Source: Candidatus Odyssella thessalonicensis
GTDB lineage: Bacteria > Pseudomonadota > Alphaproteobacteria > Bin65
Length of the DNA stretch: 7,196 nt
Assembly (NCBI GenBank): GCA_005240015.1
Contig: SBBV01000457.1
Location: forward strand, 1 to 7,196
Direction of reading: 5' to 3'
Shown here: positions 4,835-7,196 of the stretch, one piece after another
Layout of the letters: every line of letters begins with the position of its first letter
How positions within the stretch are numbered: position 1 is the stretch's first letter
Position numbers and translations under genes: made by a program
The notes under the pieces: generated by a model
The model's input: the letters and a program-made list of their open reading frames with translations, nothing else
Database searches by the model: none
Told to the model about the DNA's origin: nothing

Positions 4835-6145
4835 ATGCACTGGACGGAAGCGCTCCTCCTGCTCATCGGCGGCGTCAGCATATTGCTGGCGCTCGGTGCG
4901 CCGGTGGCCTTCGCGTTCATCGCCGTCAACGTGGTCGGCGCGTTCCTGTTCCTCGGCGGAGAGGTGGGGCTGCTGCAGCTCGCGCGCAACATGGTGAACT
5001 CGGTGTCGAACTTCGCGTTCACGCCGATTCCCATGTTCCTCTTGATGGGCGACATCCTGTTCCATACCGGCCTTGCGATAAAGGCGATCGACGCGGTGAG
5101 CCTCGTCATCCGCCGCGTGCCGGCCCGGCTCTCGGTGATCGCACTCGTGGCCGGCACGATCTTCTCCGCCGTCTCGGGCTCCACGATCGCCACGACGGCG
5201 ATGCTGGGCGCCCTCCTGCTGCCCGAGATGCTGAAGCGCGGCTACGAGCGGAAGCTCGCGATGGGCCCGATCATGGCGATCGGCGGCGTCGACATGCTGA
5301 TCCCGCCCTCGGGCCTGGCCGTGCTGCTGGGCGGCCTCTCGGGCATCTCGATTTCGGGCCTGCTCATCGGCGGCCTGATCCCGGGCCTCGCCTTGAGCGC
5401 CGTGTTCATCGGCTACATCGTCGTGATCGCCTGGCTCAAGCCGTCGCTGGCGCCGACCGGCGACATCCCCGATGTCGAGGGCTGGCAGCGCTGGAGGCCT
5501 TTCGTCTTCAACGTCGTCCCCCTCGTCGTCATCATGTTCATGGTCATCGGCAGCATGGTGCTGGGCTGGGCGACGCCGACCGAATCGGCTGCCGTCGGTG
5601 CCGCGACCACGCTGGTCTACGCCGCCGCGTTCAGGGCACTCACCTGGAAGGCGCTCAAGAACGCGCTCCTCAGCACGGCCGGCGTCACCGGCATGATCAT
5701 GTTCATCATCCTGGGCGCCACGACCTTCGCGCAGATCCTGGCGTTTACCGGCGCCACTACCGGCATCGCCGCCGTGGTCACCGAGTCCGGGCTCTCGCCG
5801 ACCGCGATCCTCATCGGCATGCTCGGCATCCTCATCATCCTCGGCCTCTTCATCGACCAGGCCAGCATCATGATGCTGACGGTTCCGTTGTTCATGCCGC
5901 TGGTGAAGAAGTTCGGCTTCGACGAGGTGTGGTTCGGCATCATGTACCTCGTATGCATGCAGCTCGGCCTGCTCTCGCCGCCCTTCGGCCTGCTGCTGTT
6001 CACGATGAAGGGCGTAGCGCCGCCCGAGATCTCGATGGGCGAGGTCATCCGCGCCGCGATACCCTATCTGTTGTTCGGCATGCTGCTGCTGGCGCTGATC
6101 TTCTTCGTGCCCGGCATCGCCACCTGGTTGCCGAGCCGCATGTAG
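4835..6145 (+). CDS. dctM: TRAP transporter large permease subunit, DctM family
   Basis: A 436-residue polytopic inner-membrane protein, normal length for DctM, with about eleven to twelve hydrophobic spans. It forms the transport channel that couples substrate uptake to the sodium or proton gradient. Diagnostic motifs appear in order: FTPIPMFLLMG (62-72), SAVSGSTIATTA (111-122), PEMLKRGY (130-137), IPPSGLAVLLG (156-166), GWATPTESAAVG (244-255), LGLFIDQASIMMLTVPLF (336-353) and GLLSPPFGLLLF (378-389). These are the two related scoop/hairpin regions of the ion-transporter fold. The first uses SGST where many members have SGSS, a conservative change. The ATG at 4835 follows the dctQ stop by 3 bp; GAGGG at 4814-4818 is rather distant, so coupling from dctQ is likely. 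The next gene begins 32 bp after the stop with no terminator between. Confidence 0.95.
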   Translation: MHWTEALLLLIGGVSILLALGAPVAFAFIAVNVVGAFLFLGGEVGLLQLARNMVNSVSNFAFTPIPMFLLMGDILFHTGLAIKAIDAVSLVIRRVPARLSVIALVAGTIFSAVSGSTIATTAMLGALLLPEMLKRGYERKLAMGPIMAIGGVDMLIPPSGLAVLLGGLSGISISGLLIGGLIPGLALSAVFIGYIVVIAWLKPSLAPTGDIPDVEGWQRWRPFVFNVVPLVVIMFMVIGSMVLGWATPTESAAVGAATTLVYAAAFRALTWKALKNALLSTAGVTGMIMFIILGATTFAQILAFTGATTGIAAVVTESGLSPTAILIGMLGILIILGLFIDQASIMMLTVPLFMPLVKKFGFDEVWFGIMYLVCMQLGLLSPPFGLLLFTMKGVAPPEISMGEVIRAAIPYLLFGMLLLALIFFVPGIATWLPSRM

Positions 6146-6157
6146 CGTCCGACACTC

Positions 6158-6176
6158 GAGAAGGCGGATATTCGCC
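6158..6176 (+). promoter_or_regulatory. Ribosome binding site within a small hairpin, molybdenum hydroxylase gene
   Basis: GAGAAGG (6158-6164) continuing into GGCGGA (6163-6168) is the Shine-Dalgarno region for the ATG at 6178. GGCGG (6163-6167) can pair with TCGCC (6172-6176) around an ATAT loop (one G-U pair), partly masking the site. The whole gap after dctM is 32 bp and holds no terminator, so this gene is probably read from the transporter transcript. The next in-frame ATG, at 6193, has no ribosome site of its own. Confidence 0.4.
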
Positions 6177-6177
6177 G

Positions 6178-7196
6178 ATGGGCGCACGCGCCATGCCGCA
6201 ATCGAACGTCCCGCGCCGCGAAACGAAGCGCCTCGTCGCCGGCCGCGGCGCCTTCACCGGCGACATCGTCCTGCCGCGCATGGCGCATGTGGCGTTTCTG
6301 CGCAGCCCGCACGCGCATGCGCGCATCGCCTCGATCGACGCGTCGGCCGCCCGCAAGCTGCCCGGCGTGCTGCTGGTGGCGACCGCGGCCGATCTCAAGC
6401 CGGTGTGCCGGCCGATGCAGACCGCGATGGCGAACGCGCCCGATCATGTCTCGCCGCCGCAGATGCCGCTTGCCGATGGAATCGCGCGCTGGCAGGGCGA
6501 GCCGGTCGCCGCGGTCGTGGCCGAAACCCCCGCCGCGGCGGAAGATGCCGTGGAGGCGATCGAGGTCGAATGGGAAGAGCTGCCGGCGGTGACCAATGCT
6601 GAGGCAGCGCTCATCGAGGGCGCCGCCCCCGTGCACGAGGCGCTCGGCCACAATCGCGCGCTCGACCGCGTGCTCGGCAAGCCCGACGTGGCGGCGGAGC
6701 TGGCGCAAGGCGAGGTCATCGTCGAGCGGCGCTTCGGCTTCAATCGCCACACCGGCGTGCCGCTCGAGCCGCGCGTCATCATCGCCGATTACGATCCGAT
6801 CGAGGATGCGCTGACGGTGCATCAATCGAGCCAGGTGCCGCACCAGAACCACGACGTGTTTGCGCGCCTGCTCGGGATTCCCGAGCACCGCGTGCGCGTC
6901 ATCTGCCGCGATGTGGGCGGCGGCTTCGGCATCAAGCTGCATGTCTATCCCGACGAGCTCGCGACGGCCGCGCTGGCCAAGCTCGTCGGCCGGCCGGTGC
7001 GCTTCGAATCGCGCCGCACCGAGGCGTTCGTGTCGGACGTGCATGCGCGCGAGTTCGAGGTCACGGCCAAGCTCGCGGCCAAGGCCGACGGCACGATCGC
7101 GGCGATCGAATCCGACATCGTCTGCGCGGCCGGCGCTTATTCCATCTATCCGCGCGGGAGCTTCGGCGATGCCACGCTTGCCGGCATGATGATGGG
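6178..7196 (+). CDS. Molybdenum hydroxylase large subunit, xanthine dehydrogenase / CoxL-like family (3'-truncated by window edge)
   Basis: The window holds the first 339 codons of a protein whose family is usually 750-800 residues. It is the molybdopterin-cytosine-dinucleotide subunit of a hydroxylase, which inserts water-derived oxygen into a carbon centre (an N-heterocycle, aldehyde or similar). It normally works with FAD and 2Fe-2S subunits. The N-terminal domain starts RRETKRLVAGRGAFTGDI (13-30) and continues LRSPHAHARI (41-50), LPGV and WQGEPVAAVVAET (105-117), the classic a/b-hammerhead domain. The molybdenum-binding part follows: LEPR (196-199), SSQVPHQN (217-224) with the usual Gln, and GGGFGIK (247-253), then YPDELA (257-262) and GRPVRFESRRTEAF (271-284). 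The active-site loop that separates true CO dehydrogenases (AYRCSFR) from other members lies beyond the edge, so the substrate class is open. No FAD or Fe-S subunit precedes it; they may follow outside the window. The transporter directly upstream suggests it acts on the imported compound. Confidence 0.92.
   Translation, partial: MGARAMPQSNVPRRETKRLVAGRGAFTGDIVLPRMAHVAFLRSPHAHARIASIDASAARKLPGVLLVATAADLKPVCRPMQTAMANAPDHVSPPQMPLADGIARWQGEPVAAVVAETPAAAEDAVEAIEVEWEELPAVTNAEAALIEGAAPVHEALGHNRALDRVLGKPDVAAELAQGEVIVERRFGFNRHTGVPLEPRVIIADYDPIEDALTVHQSSQVPHQNHDVFARLLGIPEHRVRVICRDVGGGFGIKLHVYPDELATAALAKLVGRPVRFESRRTEAFVSDVHAREFEVTAKLAAKADGTIAAIESDIVCAAGAYSIYPRGSFGDATLAGMMM

Noticed and set aside
4613..6187. 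524-codon open frame on the minus strand opposite dctM
   Set aside because: Its product is a low-complexity run of Arg, His, Asp, Glu, Gln and Ala with no family motif. It is what the antisense of a GC-biased membrane-protein gene gives. The plus-strand DctM motifs are unambiguous.
6064..7044. Minus-strand frame of 326 codons opposite the molybdenum hydroxylase gene
   Set aside because: Arg/His-rich antisense composition; the plus strand carries clear hammerhead and GGGFG molybdopterin motifs through the same stretch.

Overview
The window is GC-rich throughout, with strong G/C bias at third codon positions. It reads as a piece of a proteobacterial chromosome, most likely alphaproteobacterial. 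The taxonomic call is an inference from protein family types and codon bias; there is no rRNA or other marker. I see no tRNA, rRNA, CRISPR array, insertion sequence or phage gene.

Layout. (1) Positions 3-923, plus strand: the 3' part of a dihydroorotate-dehydrogenase-like flavoprotein gene, cut by the window's left edge. (2) Positions 920-1333, minus strand: a small single-module VOC (glyoxalase-fold) protein that converges on the first gene; the two stop codons share the bases CTAG. (3) A 93-bp divergent spacer (1334-1426) holds a perfect 8-bp inverted repeat around a TTGACA-like element. (4) Positions 1427-2119, plus: an EthD-type protein that looks like two fused ferredoxin-like domains. 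(5) A 118-bp spacer (2120-2237) holds a credible promoter, a 17-bp operator-like palindrome and a strong ribosome binding site. (6) Positions 2238-6145, plus: a TRAP transporter set with two tandem paralogous periplasmic binding proteins (about 60% identical by hand alignment), a small DctQ-type membrane subunit and a large DctM-type permease. (7) From 6178 to the right edge, plus: the first 339 codons of a molybdenum hydroxylase large subunit of the xanthine dehydrogenase / CO dehydrogenase (CoxL-like) family, 32 bp behind the permease and so probably in the same operon.

Working model (inference). The operon starting near 2200 imports an organic acid by TRAP transport, with two binding proteins that may differ in ligand preference. 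It feeds a cytoplasmic molybdenum hydroxylase that would oxidise the imported compound or a derivative. The upstream DHODH-like, VOC and EthD proteins are all typical of accessory catabolic clusters for aromatic or heterocyclic compounds, so the neighbourhood may be one catabolic island. The substrate cannot be read from the sequence. No wholly new type of system is evident. The most interesting points are the changed substrate-site residues in the DHODH-like enzyme, the duplicated binding protein, and the palindrome on the operon promoter.
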